A stretch of DNA of 64,000 nt from contig NZ_FMHW01000002.1 of assembly GCF_900090325.1 (NCBI RefSeq), forward strand, positions 6,635,001 through 6,699,000, in the 5' to 3' direction. Origin of the DNA: Micromonospora pallida (GTDB taxonomy: Bacteria > Actinomycetota > Actinomycetes > Mycobacteriales > Micromonosporaceae). Below, one piece after another: positions 1-7,600 of this stretch. The stretch's first letter is position 1. Every line of letters begins with the position of its first letter. Below the pieces are notes generated by a model. The model saw nothing but the letters and a program-made list of their open reading frames with translations, did no database searches and was not told where the DNA came from. Made by a program: the position numbers and the translations under genes.

Positions 1-489
1 GCCACCGAGACGCTGAAGACCGCCAACCTCACCGCCACCGGGCTGCGGGAGAAGGCGACCTCGGGCGACCTCGACCTGGACAAGGTGCGCGAGGCCGCCG
101 GCCGCAACGCCGCCGTCGTGCTGGCCGGCGCCCAGGCCGCCCAGGAGCGGGCGCTGGCCGCGTACGGCGCGCTGGTCGCCCGGGGCGAGCGGGTGGTCGG
201 CGCCGGCGTGCTGGAGGCCGCCGAGACCGTCAACGCCGACATCGAGACGACCGAGGCCAGCACGGACACCACCACCGCTTCCAAGGCGGCAGCCCCGGCA
301 GCCCCGGCAGCCGAGGTGACCGAGGTGGTCGAGGTGACCGAGGTGGCCGCTACGCCGACCGACGTGGCCGAGGTCGCCGACGCCAAGCCGGCCACCGTCA
401 AGCGGGCCCGGGCTACTCGGGCGAGTGCCGACACCCCGTCGGCGAAGCTGCCGAAGGCGACGAAGCGGACTCGCCCGGCCGTCGACTGA
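1..489 (+). CDS. HbhA-like Ala/Lys-rich protein, 5' end missing
   Basis: The frame is open from base 1, so the start lies outside; 162 residues are visible. The first 80 or so are an Ala/Glu/Arg-rich, probably helical stretch. A low-complexity Thr/Ala/Val/Glu region follows, then a basic Lys/Arg tail. Helix plus basic tail is the layout of the mycobacterial heparin-binding haemagglutinin HbhA. The next gene (DUF2516) is also the next gene in M. tuberculosis (Rv0475-Rv0476). The adhesin role is inferred; the tail is more acidic and Thr-rich than in classic HbhA. Confidence 0.7.
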   Translation, partial: ATETLKTANLTATGLREKATSGDLDLDKVREAAGRNAAVVLAGAQAAQERALAAYGALVARGERVVGAGVLEAAETVNADIETTEASTDTTTASKAAAPAAPAAEVTEVVEVTEVAATPTDVAEVADAKPATVKRARATRASADTPSAKLPKATKRTRPAVD

Positions 490-572
490 GCGGCCCGACC
501 GCCCGCCGGGCGACCGTCGACCCCGCCCGCCCCTCGGGTACGGCACCCGGCGGCACCTGAACAGATTCACCA

Positions 573-618
573 CCGGCGACCCCGGAAGCGTCCTGTCGGA
601 CGATTCCGGGGTCGCCGG
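573..618 (+). terminator. Long perfect hairpin before the DUF2516 gene
   Basis: Arms 573-587 and 604-618 are a perfect 15-bp inverted repeat (CCGGCGACCCCGGAA). The loop holds a second stem, CGTCC/GGACG, so almost the whole element can pair. There is no T-tract. It lies 84 bp after the HbhA-like stop and only 15 bp before the next ATG, next to a -10-like TAAGCT (621-626). Most likely a terminator insulating the downstream leaderless gene. Confidence 0.6.
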
Positions 619-633
619 CATAAGCTTGCCGAC

Positions 634-948
634 ATGGCCAACGCCGCGCCGATCTTCTTCCTCGATGTCCGCTCCGTGATCGAGCTGATCCTGCTCGTCT
701 TCGCGCTGATCGTGCAGGGCGTCGCGCTGGTGCACGCCATCACCCAGCGCGCCGACGCGTTCCCCGCGATCGGGACCCTGCCCAAGGGCGGGTGGATCGC
801 CATCCTGGCGGTCTGCCTGGCGCTCACCCTGCTCGGATTCGGCCCGATCAGCCTGTTCGGACTGATCGGCATCGCCGCCGGGCTCATCTACCTGCTCGAC
901 GTCCGGACGGGGCTGCGTGACCTCTCCGACGGCAAGGGTTTCTGGTGA
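634..948 (+). CDS. DUF2516 family membrane protein
   Basis: A 104-residue membrane protein with hydrophobic segments at about residues 12-32, 50-70 and 70-92, ending in LLDVRTGLRDL, the usual end of this family. M. tuberculosis Rv0476 is a homologue in the same place after hbhA. Function unknown. TAAGCT ends 7 nt before the ATG with no Shine-Dalgarno, so the mRNA is probably leaderless. The stop overlaps the GTG of the hydrolase gene (GTGA). Confidence 0.85.
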   Translation: MANAAPIFFLDVRSVIELILLVFALIVQGVALVHAITQRADAFPAIGTLPKGGWIAILAVCLALTLLGFGPISLFGLIGIAAGLIYLLDVRTGLRDLSDGKGFW

Positions 949-1831
949 GAGATTTCCGCTGGCCACCGCCGCCCGACGGCGGGCCACGGACGTGGGGACC
1001 GGGCCCGGGCGCGCCGCGTACCGGTCGTCCGGCCCTGCCGGAGCCGGAGACCGAGCTGGTCGCCACCCCGCACGGCGTCCGGCTGGAACGGCTGGTGACC
1101 GGGGCGGGCGACCGGACCACCGTGTTCGCGCACGGGCTCGCCAACGGCATCGCCACCACCCGACCGTTCGGCAGCGCGGTCGCCGGTCGCCGGGTCTTCT
1201 TCCAGTTCCGGGGGCACGGCCGCTCCGACACGCCCCCGGGCCGTGGAACTACCTCGACCTCGCCCGTGACCTGCGGGCGGTCGCCGACCTCAGTGGGGCG
1301 ACCCAGGCCTTCGGGGCGAGCCTGGGCGCCGGGGCGCTCTGCCGGCTGCTGGTGGAGAGCCCGGAACGCTTCGAGCGGCTGGTCTTCTTCCTGCCGGCGG
1401 TGCTGGACCGGCCCCGGGACACCCGCGCCCGCCAGTGGTTGGCCGAGCTGCTGGCCGCCGTCGAGAGCGGGGAGGCGTCGGCCGTGGCGGACGTCGTCTC
1501 GGTCGAGCTGCCGCCGGCCGTCCGCAACACCCCGGCCGGCTGGGCGTACCTGCGGCAGCGGCTGGACCACCTGCTCCGGGACGGACTCGCGGCCGAGCTG
1601 GCCGGGCTGCTGGAACAGGCTCCGCTGCGGGACGCCCGGGCACTCGAAACGGTCACCGCGCCCGCCCTGGTGATCGGCTGCGCCGGTGACGACCGACACC
1701 CGGTCGAGGTCGCCGAGACGCTGGCCGGCGTGTTGCCCCAGGCCACCCTGCACGTGTACGACCGGCCGGGCGTTCTCTGGACCGACCGCGCCGACCTCCG
1801 GGACCGGATCTCGACCTTCCTCAACGACTGA
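945..1831 (+). pseudogene. Alpha/beta hydrolase, frameshifted
   Basis: Two frames together encode one hydrolase of about 295 residues. The first frame, from GTG 945, holds the oxyanion region (FAHGLANG) and a GHGRSDTPPG strand. Homology then moves to another frame at base 1241 (PWNYLDLARDL) with the nucleophile elbow GASLG and the late Asp region (GDDRHP), ending at 1831. One missing base in the C/G run 1233-1241 explains the shift. I see no clear catalytic His near the C-terminus. Either a recent pseudogene or a sequencing error. Substrate unknown. Confidence 0.75.
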
Positions 1832-1902
1832 TCGCTTTCCACGAGCGATCGCCTTCCCGCGAGCGATTGCCTTCCCACGAGCGATCTGCTTTCCGTCGGC
1901 GA
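1832..1902. repeat. Four-copy 18-bp tandem repeat after a stop codon
   Basis: Units of 17-18 bp at 1832, 1849, 1867 and 1885, each close to TCGCCTTCCCGCGAGCGA. Each unit has TCGC/GCGA ends and so is weakly palindromic. The array starts one base after the hydrolase stop codon. It is non-coding. Confidence 0.8.
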
Positions 1903-1919
1903 TCGGCGCGGAAAAGCTG

Positions 1920-1935
1920 ACCTGACGTGTCAGGT
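1920..1935. promoter_or_regulatory. Palindromic operator before the SDR gene
   Basis: ACCTGACGTGTCAGGT is a perfect 7-2-7 inverted repeat 20 bp before the SDR ATG. Its size and position fit a TetR-type repressor site. No TetR gene lies nearby; the adjacent regulator is a WYL protein. What binds is unknown. Confidence 0.55.
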
Positions 1936-1955
1936 AACGCTGGCAGGGTCGGGGC

Positions 1956-2873
1956 ATGACGACAAAACCACTGACCGGGAAGATTGCGTTGGTCGCCGGG
2001 GCGACACGGGGCGCCGGCCGGCAGATCGCGGTCCAACTCGGCGCGGCCGGGGCGACCGTCTACGCGACCGGCCGGAGCAGCCGGGCGGGCCGGTCCGAAC
2101 TGGACCGGCCGGAGACCATCGAGGAGACCGCCGACCTGGTCACCGCCGCCGGGGGCAACGGCATCGCCGTCCGCGTCGACCATCTCGTGCCCGAACAGGT
2201 ACGCGACCTGGTCGCCCGGATCGACGCCGAGCAGGGCCGGCTCGACGTGCTGGTCAACGACGTCTGGGGGGCCGACCCCCTGATCACCTGGGACACGCCG
2301 GTCTGGGAGCAGCCGCTCGACGCCGGGTTCCGTACGCTCCGGCTGGCGATCGACACCCACATCACCACCAGCCACTTCGCCCTGCCCCTGTTGATCCGCC
2401 GGCCGGGTGGGTTGGTGGTGGAGGTCGGCGACGGCACCACCGCGTACAACGCCGACAACTACCGCGACTCGCTCTTCTACGACCTCGCCAAGGTGGCGGT
2501 CAACCGGCTGGCGTTCGCGCAGGCCCACGAGCTGAAGCCGCACGGCGCCACCGCAGTCGCGCTCACCCCGGGCTGGCTGCGGTCGGAGATGATGCTGGCG
2601 CACTACGGGGTCACCGAGGAGAACTGGCGGGACGCGCTGGCGAAGGAGCCGCACTTCGCCATCTCGGAGACACCGGCCCTGGTGGGGCGGGCGGTGGCGG
2701 CCCTGGCCGCCGACGCGGACCGGGCCCGGTGGAACGGGCGGTCCGTCTCCAGCGGCGAGTTGGCCCGGGAGTACGGCTTCACCGACGTCGACGGCAGCCA
2801 GCCGGACGCCTGGCGGTACCTGGTCGAGGTGCAGGACGCCGGCAAACCGGCCGACGTCACCGGCTACCGCTGA
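1956..2873 (+). CDS. SDR family oxidoreductase
   Basis: A 305-residue short-chain dehydrogenase. The nucleotide-binding turn is GATRGAG (about residues 15-21), followed by the DVLVND strand in place of NNAG. The catalytic pair is Tyr175/Lys179 in YDLAK. Longer than a classical 250-residue SDR, with a C-terminal extension, as in the SDR group annotated with the same GATRGAGR motif in actinomycetes. Substrate unknown. It overlaps the convergent WYL gene by 10 bp. A palindromic operator just upstream suggests inducible expression. Confidence 0.85.
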   Translation: MTTKPLTGKIALVAGATRGAGRQIAVQLGAAGATVYATGRSSRAGRSELDRPETIEETADLVTAAGGNGIAVRVDHLVPEQVRDLVARIDAEQGRLDVLVNDVWGADPLITWDTPVWEQPLDAGFRTLRLAIDTHITTSHFALPLLIRRPGGLVVEVGDGTTAYNADNYRDSLFYDLAKVAVNRLAFAQAHELKPHGATAVALTPGWLRSEMMLAHYGVTEENWRDALAKEPHFAISETPALVGRAVAALAADADRARWNGRSVSSGELAREYGFTDVDGSQPDAWRYLVEVQDAGKPADVTGYR

Positions 2874-3844
2874 CCGTCCCGGTAGAGCGCGGCCAGCCGG
2901 TCGGCGGCGTCGGCCAGCCGGGTCCGCAGCTCCGGCGGGTCGAGCACCTCCGCCTCCGGCCCGAGCGCGAGCAGCAGGTCGTACGCCACCTCGATGGACT
3001 CGACGGGCAGCCGGGTCACCACCCGGCCCTGCCCGTCGGGTTCGCCGGCCCCCTCGACCGCCTCGTCGTACGCGAACGGGGCGTGCGCCACGTACCGCAG
3101 CGCGCGCAGGCCCGCCGGGGTGAGACGGACGGTGACCCGCTCGGCGAGCATCTGTCGGAGGAACGCCTCGGCCTGCTCCCGCCAGTACCCGCCCAGGTCG
3201 AACCGGTCGTCCCGGTCGAAGGTGTCCCCGTCCACCACCACGTCGAGCACCCGGTCCACCCGGTACGTCCGGTATCCCGTGCCGATTCGGCCGACGAGAT
3301 ACCAGGTGCCACTCTTGAGCACCAGCCCGTACGGCTGCACCGTGCGGTCGACCTCCTGTTCGCCGCGCCGGTACCGCAGCCGGACCACCCGGTCCCGCCA
3401 GACCGCGCCGGCCAGCTCGGCCAGCCATTCCGGCGGCGCGACGTGCCGGAACCAGCCCGGCACGTCCAGGTGGAAGCGTTGCCCGGTGCGGGCCGGCGCG
3501 TCCCGCAGCGACGGCGGGAGCGCCGCCAGCACCTTCAGTTCGGCGGCGGCGACCGCGTCGGCGAGGCCCATGTCCCCGGCCGGCCCGCGTAGGCCGGCGA
3601 GGAAGAGCGCCTCCGCCTCCTGCCGGGTCAACCCGGTGAGCCGGGTCCGGTACCCGCCGAGCAGCCGGTACCCACCGGCCCGGCCCCGGTCCGCGTAGAT
3701 CGGCACCCCGGCGGCGGAGAGCGCCAGCACGTCCCGGTACACCGTCCGCTCGGAGACCTCCAGCTCCCGGGCCAACTCGGCGGCGGTCATCGCCTCCCGC
3801 GACTGGAGCAACAGGAGCAGGGAGATCAACCGGGACGCGCGCAC
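2864..3844 (-). CDS. HTH/WYL-domain transcriptional regulator
   Basis: A 326-residue YafY-type regulator. An N-terminal DeoR-like winged helix (SRLISLLLLLQSR, then SERTVYRDVLAL at about residues 30-41) is followed by a linker and a WYL domain, where the core appears as GTWYLVGR. The C-terminal part is the usual WCX extension. WYL proteins bind nucleotides or nucleic acids as effectors. It converges on the SDR gene with a 10-bp overlap and may regulate it. Start is GTG. Confidence 0.88.
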   Translation of the reverse strand: MRASRLISLLLLLQSREAMTAAELARELEVSERTVYRDVLALSAAGVPIYADRGRAGGYRLLGGYRTRLTGLTRQEAEALFLAGLRGPAGDMGLADAVAAAELKVLAALPPSLRDAPARTGQRFHLDVPGWFRHVAPPEWLAELAGAVWRDRVVRLRYRRGEQEVDRTVQPYGLVLKSGTWYLVGRIGTGYRTYRVDRVLDVVVDGDTFDRDDRFDLGGYWREQAEAFLRQMLAERVTVRLTPAGLRALRYVAHAPFAYDEAVEGAGEPDGQGRVVTRLPVESIEVAYDLLLALGPEAEVLDPPELRTRLADAADRLAALYRDGQR

Positions 3845-3862
3845 CCGACCATCCTGCCCGGG

Positions 3863-4510
3863 TCACCGCCCGCCCGGCGTGAGCAGGCCCCGGTCGTACG
3901 CGGTCGCCACGGCGGCGGCCCGGTCGTTGACGCCGAGCTTGGCGTACAGGTGCAGCAGGTGGGTCTTGACCGTGGCCTCGCTGACGAACAGCCGCGCGGC
4001 GATCTCCCGGTTCGCCAGGCCCTGCGCGACCAGGGTGAGCACCTCCAGCTCCCGCTGGCTGGGTGCCTCGTGCCCCGGCTCCCGCAGCCGCCCCATCAGC
4101 CGAGCCGCCACGGTGGGGGAGAGGACCGACTCGCCGCGCGCCGCCGCCCGTACCGCCCGGACCAGCTCGTTCCGGGGCGCGTCCTTGAGCAGGTAGCCGG
4201 TGGCCCCGGCCTGGATCGCCGGGAGCACGTCGACGTCGGTGTCGTACGTGGTCAGCACCAGCACGCGGACGGTGGGGTGGGCCCGGGTCAGCCGGCGGGT
4301 CGCGGTGGCCCCGTCCATGCCCGGCATCCGCAGGTCCATCAGGACCACGTCCGGGCCCGTCGCCGCCGCCACGGCCAGCGCCTCCGCCCCGTCGGCCGCC
4401 GCGCCGACCACGACGAACCCGGGATCGCCGTCGAACATGCCGTGCAGCCCGTCCCGGACCACCGGATGGTCGTCGACGATCAGCAGCCGGATCGGCCCGT
4501 CCACGCTCAT
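3863..4510 (-). CDS. NarL/LuxR-family response regulator
   Basis: 215 residues. The receiver has DDHPVVRDG at the N-terminus, the phospho-acceptor Asp in VVLMDLRMPGMDG and the conserved Lys in YLLKDA. A LuxR-type HTH follows (SQRELEVLTLVAQGLANREIA... TVKTH). Its ATG overlaps the TGA of the histidine kinase remnant upstream (ATGA), so the two formed an operon. The cognate kinase is now only a C-terminal fragment, so normal phosphorylation is doubtful. The same frame stays open upstream into the permease fragment. Confidence 0.9.
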   Translation of the reverse strand: MSVDGPIRLLIVDDHPVVRDGLHGMFDGDPGFVVVGAAADGAEALAVAAATGPDVVLMDLRMPGMDGATATRRLTRAHPTVRVLVLTTYDTDVDVLPAIQAGATGYLLKDAPRNELVRAVRAAARGESVLSPTVAARLMGRLREPGHEAPSQRELEVLTLVAQGLANREIAARLFVSEATVKTHLLHLYAKLGVNDRAAAVATAYDRGLLTPGGR

Positions 4511-4896
4511 CCGGCAGCGCCGAAAGGCAGCGCCGGGACGGTGGCCGAGATGGCGGTGCCGCCACCCGGCTCGGACTCCACCGCCAGGTGGCCGCCGACG
4601 CCGGTGACCCGTTGCCGCATCGCGACCAGCCCGAATCCGCCGTCCACCGGCCCGTCGGCGGGCAGTCCGGCGAGGAGCGCGGGGTCGAAGCCTGCCCCGT
4701 CGTCGCGGACGTCCAGGGTCACCACGTCCTCCATGTACGACAGGGTCAGCCCGACCCGGGTCGCGTCCGCGTGTTTCGCCGCGTTGGTCAGCGCCTCCTG
4801 CGCGGCCCGGAGCAGGGTGACCTCGACCTGCGGGTGCAGCGGGCGGGGCGTACCGGTGGTGCGGACCTCGGCGGGCACCCCGTGCCGGGCCGACCA
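4507..4896 (-). pseudogene. Histidine kinase remnant (ATPase domain only)
   Basis: Only the C-terminal ATPase part of a NarL-type sensor kinase remains. It starts at WSARHGVPAEV, with the N-box ALTNAAKHA, G1 box DDGAGFDP, and GGFGLVAMRQR. Sensor and DHp/His domains are absent. Immediately upstream the homology changes to an ABC-2 permease in another frame, at about 4894-4900. A deletion of roughly 1.3 kb (from usual family sizes) would account for this. A GTG at 4878 could still start a 123-residue product. Confidence 0.8.
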
Positions 4897-5134
4897 GGGT
4901 GTGCCCGCCGAAGAGGTCGTCCGGCCGGCGCAGGGCGGGCACCGACCCGAGCAGGGCGAGGATGGCGGCGGGCAGCGCCACCGACGGGAAGACCGCCAGT
5001 GGTTCCCGCAGGAACAGGCGGACCTCCACGCGGAGGATCCGGGCGAAGCCGGCCAGCCGGGCGGGTTTCCCGGCAGCCTGGTCCGGCCCGTTGCCCCCGG
5101 CGGCCTGGTCCGGCCCGTTGTCCCGGGCGGTCAT
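4894..5134 (-). pseudogene. ABC-2 permease remnant (N-terminus only)
   Basis: The ATG at 5134 overlaps the ATPase stop (ATGA). About 80 residues of a drug/efflux-type ABC-2 permease follow: a short Gly/Gln repeat, then FARILRVEVRLFLREPLAVF and the first membrane segment, ending at GGHTLV. The remaining membrane segments are missing. The frame does not stop but runs antiframe through the kinase remnant into the response regulator. The transporter is therefore non-functional unless a permease is supplied from elsewhere. Confidence 0.8.
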
Positions 5135-5856
5135 GAGGGCGTCCGTCCCGCCTGGTCGGTCAGCTCCAGGAAGACGTCGTCCAGGCTGGACCGGCCGAGG
5201 CGCTGGGTCAACGCGGCGGCGGTGTCCAGCGCGACCACCCGGCCGGCGTCGAGCACCACGACCCGGTCGCAGAGCCGCTCGGCCTCGGCCATCAGGTGGG
5301 TGACCAGCAGTACGGTCACCCCCCGCTCGCGGAGCCGCTCGACCACCGCCCAGGTGTCCTGCCGGGCGTGCGGGTCGAGCCCGGTGGTCAGCTCGTCCAG
5401 GATCGCCACCTCCGGGTCGCCGACCAGGGCCAGCGGGATCGACAGCCGCTGCTTCTGCCCGCCGGAGAGTTTCCGGTACGCGACGTCGCGCTGCGCCCCG
5501 AGCCCCAACTCGTCGAGGAGGCGGTCGGGACGGATCGGCGCGCGGTAGAACGAGGCGTACAGGTCGAGCGCCTCGCGTACCCGGATCCGGTCCGGTAGCT
5601 GGCTCTCCTGTAGCTGTACGCCGACCCGGTGGCGCAGCCGGGACGCGTCCCCGTGCGGGTCGAGTCCGAGGACTGACACCGTACCCCCGTTCGGGACGCG
5701 TAGCCCGGCCACGCACTCGACGGTGGTGGTCTTGCCGGCGCCGTTCCTACCGAGGACGCCGAACACCTCCCCCGCCGCCACGGCGAACGAGACGTCGTGC
5801 ACGGCCACCCGGTCGCCGTACCGTTTGTGCAGGTTGACCACCTCGATGGCCGGCAT
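5131..5856 (-). CDS. ABC transporter ATP-binding protein
   Basis: 241 residues from ATG 5856, preceded by AAGGGG at 4-nt spacing. Walker A is GRNGAGKTT, the Q-loop QLQESQL, the signature LSGGQKQRL, Walker B VAILDELTTGLD and the H-loop VTH. This is the DrrA/CcmA-like class that works with ABC-2 permeases. Of the usual ATPase-permease-kinase-regulator operon, only this gene and the regulator are intact here. Walker B ends DEL rather than DEP, a common variant. Confidence 0.9.
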   Translation of the reverse strand: MPAIEVVNLHKRYGDRVAVHDVSFAVAAGEVFGVLGRNGAGKTTTVECVAGLRVPNGGTVSVLGLDPHGDASRLRHRVGVQLQESQLPDRIRVREALDLYASFYRAPIRPDRLLDELGLGAQRDVAYRKLSGGQKQRLSIPLALVGDPEVAILDELTTGLDPHARQDTWAVVERLRERGVTVLLVTHLMAEAERLCDRVVVLDAGRVVALDTAAALTQRLGRSSLDDVFLELTDQAGRTPS

Positions 5857-6013
5857 GACGCGCCCCTTCGCCAGGACCTTGCTCACCCCTCCATGGTCGT
5901 GGCGTCGGCCCGGCCCCGAATCGACCAGCGGGAGATGATCCGCAGCGGCTCCGGTGGAGGCGGAGAATCCACCAATCGGTGGATGTGGGCGGCGGCCACT
6001 AGGCTTCCGGTTC

Positions 6014-6814
6014 GTGGACACAACCAGGGTCACCGCCCCGGCGGCGAGCGCCGTCGGCCGGTTCTTCTCCGGGGTCGGGCTGCTGCTGCGCGGTCTCGCC
6101 CTGTACGCCCGCAGCCCCCGGTTGATGCTGCTCGGCATCCTGCCCGCGCTGATCACCGGTGTGCTCTTCCTGGGCGCCTTCGCCGCGCTGGTGTACTTCG
6201 TCGACGACCTGGCCGCGCTGGTCACCCCGTTCGCCGACGACTGGTCGGCGACCCCGCGCAACCTGGTACGGGTGATGGCCGGGCTGGCCCTGCTGGGGAT
6301 CGGCGGCCTGGTCGGGGTGCTCACCTTCACCGCGGTCACCCTGGTCGTCGGTGACCCGTTCTACGAGAAGATCTCCGAGCGGGTCGAGCAGCGGTACGGC
6401 GGCACCCCCGGCGAGGTGGAGGTGCCGTTCTGGGGGTCGCTGCGCCGCAGCGTCGTCGACTCGCTGCGGCTCGTCGCGATCTCGGTGCTGATCGGCATCC
6501 CACTCTTCGTGGCCGGGTTCATCCCGGTGGTCGGGCAGACGGTCGTCCCGGTGGTCGGGGCGGTCATCGGCGGCTGGGTCCTCGCCCTGGAACTGGTCGG
6601 GGCGCCCTTCTACCGGCGCGGTATGCGCCTGCCGGACCGCCGTCGCGTACTCCGGGCCGACCTGCCGACCTCGCTCGGCTTCGGCGTGGCGGTCTTCGTC
6701 TGCTTCCTGATCCCGCTCGGCGCGGTGCTGATCATGCCCGCTGCGGTGGCCGGCGCGGCACTGCTCACCCGGCGCATCCTCGGCCAGCCCATCGAGGAAG
6801 CGGCCCGGCCGTGA
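6014..6814 (+). CDS. EI24 domain membrane protein
   Basis: 266 residues with four to six membrane segments (about 13-40, 45-75, 95-125, 160-205 and 225-255). The EI24/CysZ-like signature GDPFYEKISERVE lies between segments. Family members act as membrane proteins of uncertain role; CysZ is a sulfate transporter. GTG 6014 follows TAGGCT by 8 nt with no Shine-Dalgarno, which suggests a leaderless start. Confidence 0.85.
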   Translation: MDTTRVTAPAASAVGRFFSGVGLLLRGLALYARSPRLMLLGILPALITGVLFLGAFAALVYFVDDLAALVTPFADDWSATPRNLVRVMAGLALLGIGGLVGVLTFTAVTLVVGDPFYEKISERVEQRYGGTPGEVEVPFWGSLRRSVVDSLRLVAISVLIGIPLFVAGFIPVVGQTVVPVVGAVIGGWVLALELVGAPFYRRGMRLPDRRRVLRADLPTSLGFGVAVFVCFLIPLGAVLIMPAAVAGAALLTRRILGQPIEEAARP

Positions 6815-6842
6815 AAATCGAGGAGGTGGCCCGGCCGTGAGA
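6791..6842. repeat. 26-bp tandem duplication creating the next gene's start
   Basis: Units 6791-6816 and 6817-6842 differ at three or so positions. The first unit contains the EI24 stop (GGCCGTGAAA). In the second, the same GGCCGTGA supplies the GTG start of the macro-domain gene, and its GAGGAGG gives that gene a Shine-Dalgarno. Confidence 0.8.
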
Positions 6843-7346
6843 ATCGACCTGGTCGAGGGAGACATCACCAGACAGCAGGTGGACGCCGTCGTCAACGCCG
6901 CGAACTCGTCCCTGCTCGGCGGCGGCGGCGTCGACGGCGCGATCCACCGCCGGGGCGGGCCGGCCATCCTCGCCGAGTGCCGGGCACTGCGCGCCTCCCG
7001 CTACGGTCGCGGTCTGCCGACCGGGCAGGCGGTCGCCACCACCGCAGGGAACCTGCCCGCCCGGTGGGTGGTCCACACCGTCGGCCCGGTCTTCTCGGCC
7101 GCCGAGGACCGCTCGGCGCTGCTGCGCGATTGCTACGCCAACAGCCTCCGGGTCGCCGACGAACTGGGCGCGACCGTGGTCGCCTTCCCGCTGATCTCGG
7201 CCGGGATCTTCGGTTGGCCGGTCGAGGATGCCGTCGGGCAGGCGCTGTCGGTGCTGCGCGCCGCGACCCCGACCACCGTCACCGAGGCCCGGCTGGTGCT
7301 CTTCGGCGTCGACACCTTCCGCACCGCCCAGCGCGTAGCCACCTGA
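6837..7346 (+). CDS. Macro-domain protein (O-acetyl-ADP-ribose deacetylase type)
   Basis: 169 residues, one complete macro domain of the YmdB/MacroD class. Ligand-loop motifs are VVNAANSSLLGGGGVDGAIH (about residues 18-37) and PLISAGIFGWP (about 122-132). Such enzymes remove ADP-ribose from O-acetyl-ADP-ribose or proteins. The Asn-Ala-Ala-Asn and GGGGVDG loops are intact. It follows EI24 by 22 bp and is probably co-transcribed; the start codon lies in a duplicated segment. Confidence 0.93.
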   Translation: MRIDLVEGDITRQQVDAVVNAANSSLLGGGGVDGAIHRRGGPAILAECRALRASRYGRGLPTGQAVATTAGNLPARWVVHTVGPVFSAAEDRSALLRDCYANSLRVADELGATVVAFPLISAGIFGWPVEDAVGQALSVLRAATPTTVTEARLVLFGVDTFRTAQRVAT

Positions 7347-7367
7347 CCGCCGCCCCGCCGGCGCCAG

Positions 7368-7545
7368 GCCGGGCGGTCCAGGCGGGCGGCCCAGGCGGTC
7401 CAGGCGGGGCGGTCCAGGCGGGCGGTCCGGGCGGTCCGGGCGGTCCAGGCGGGCGGCCCAGCCGATCCGGGCGGTCCGGGGGTCCAGGCGGGGCGGTCCA
7501 GGCGGTCCAGGCGGGGCGGTCCAGGCGGTCCAGGCGGGGCGGTCC
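7368..7545. repeat. Low-complexity GGCGGTCCAGGCG array
   Basis: About 180 bp of imperfect 9-14-bp repeats built from GGCGGTCC and AGGCGG, between the convergent macro-domain and GNAT genes. No gene is supported here. Confidence 0.85.
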
Positions 7546-7561
7546 GGGCCGGGGGTGGAGG

Positions 7562-7581
7562 GCTGCGCGCGGGCGCGCAGC
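7562..7581. terminator. Hairpin between convergent genes
   Basis: GCTGCGCGCGGGCGCGCAGC has 9-bp arms with a 2-nt gap. It lies 20 bp beyond the GNAT stop and after the repeat array, so it may stop transcription from both sides. There is no T-run. Confidence 0.5.
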
Positions 7582-7600
7582 GTTGTCCTGACCGGCCGGT

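Noticed and set aside
1821..4565. A 914-codon minus-strand frame across the SDR and WYL genes
   Set aside because: Shadow frame; composition is RRGPGR-like and it contradicts clear domains in both genes.
4876..5716. A genuine permease-regulator fusion protein
   Set aside because: The middle of the open frame is antiframe to the kinase remnant and has no domain; continuity is a GC effect.
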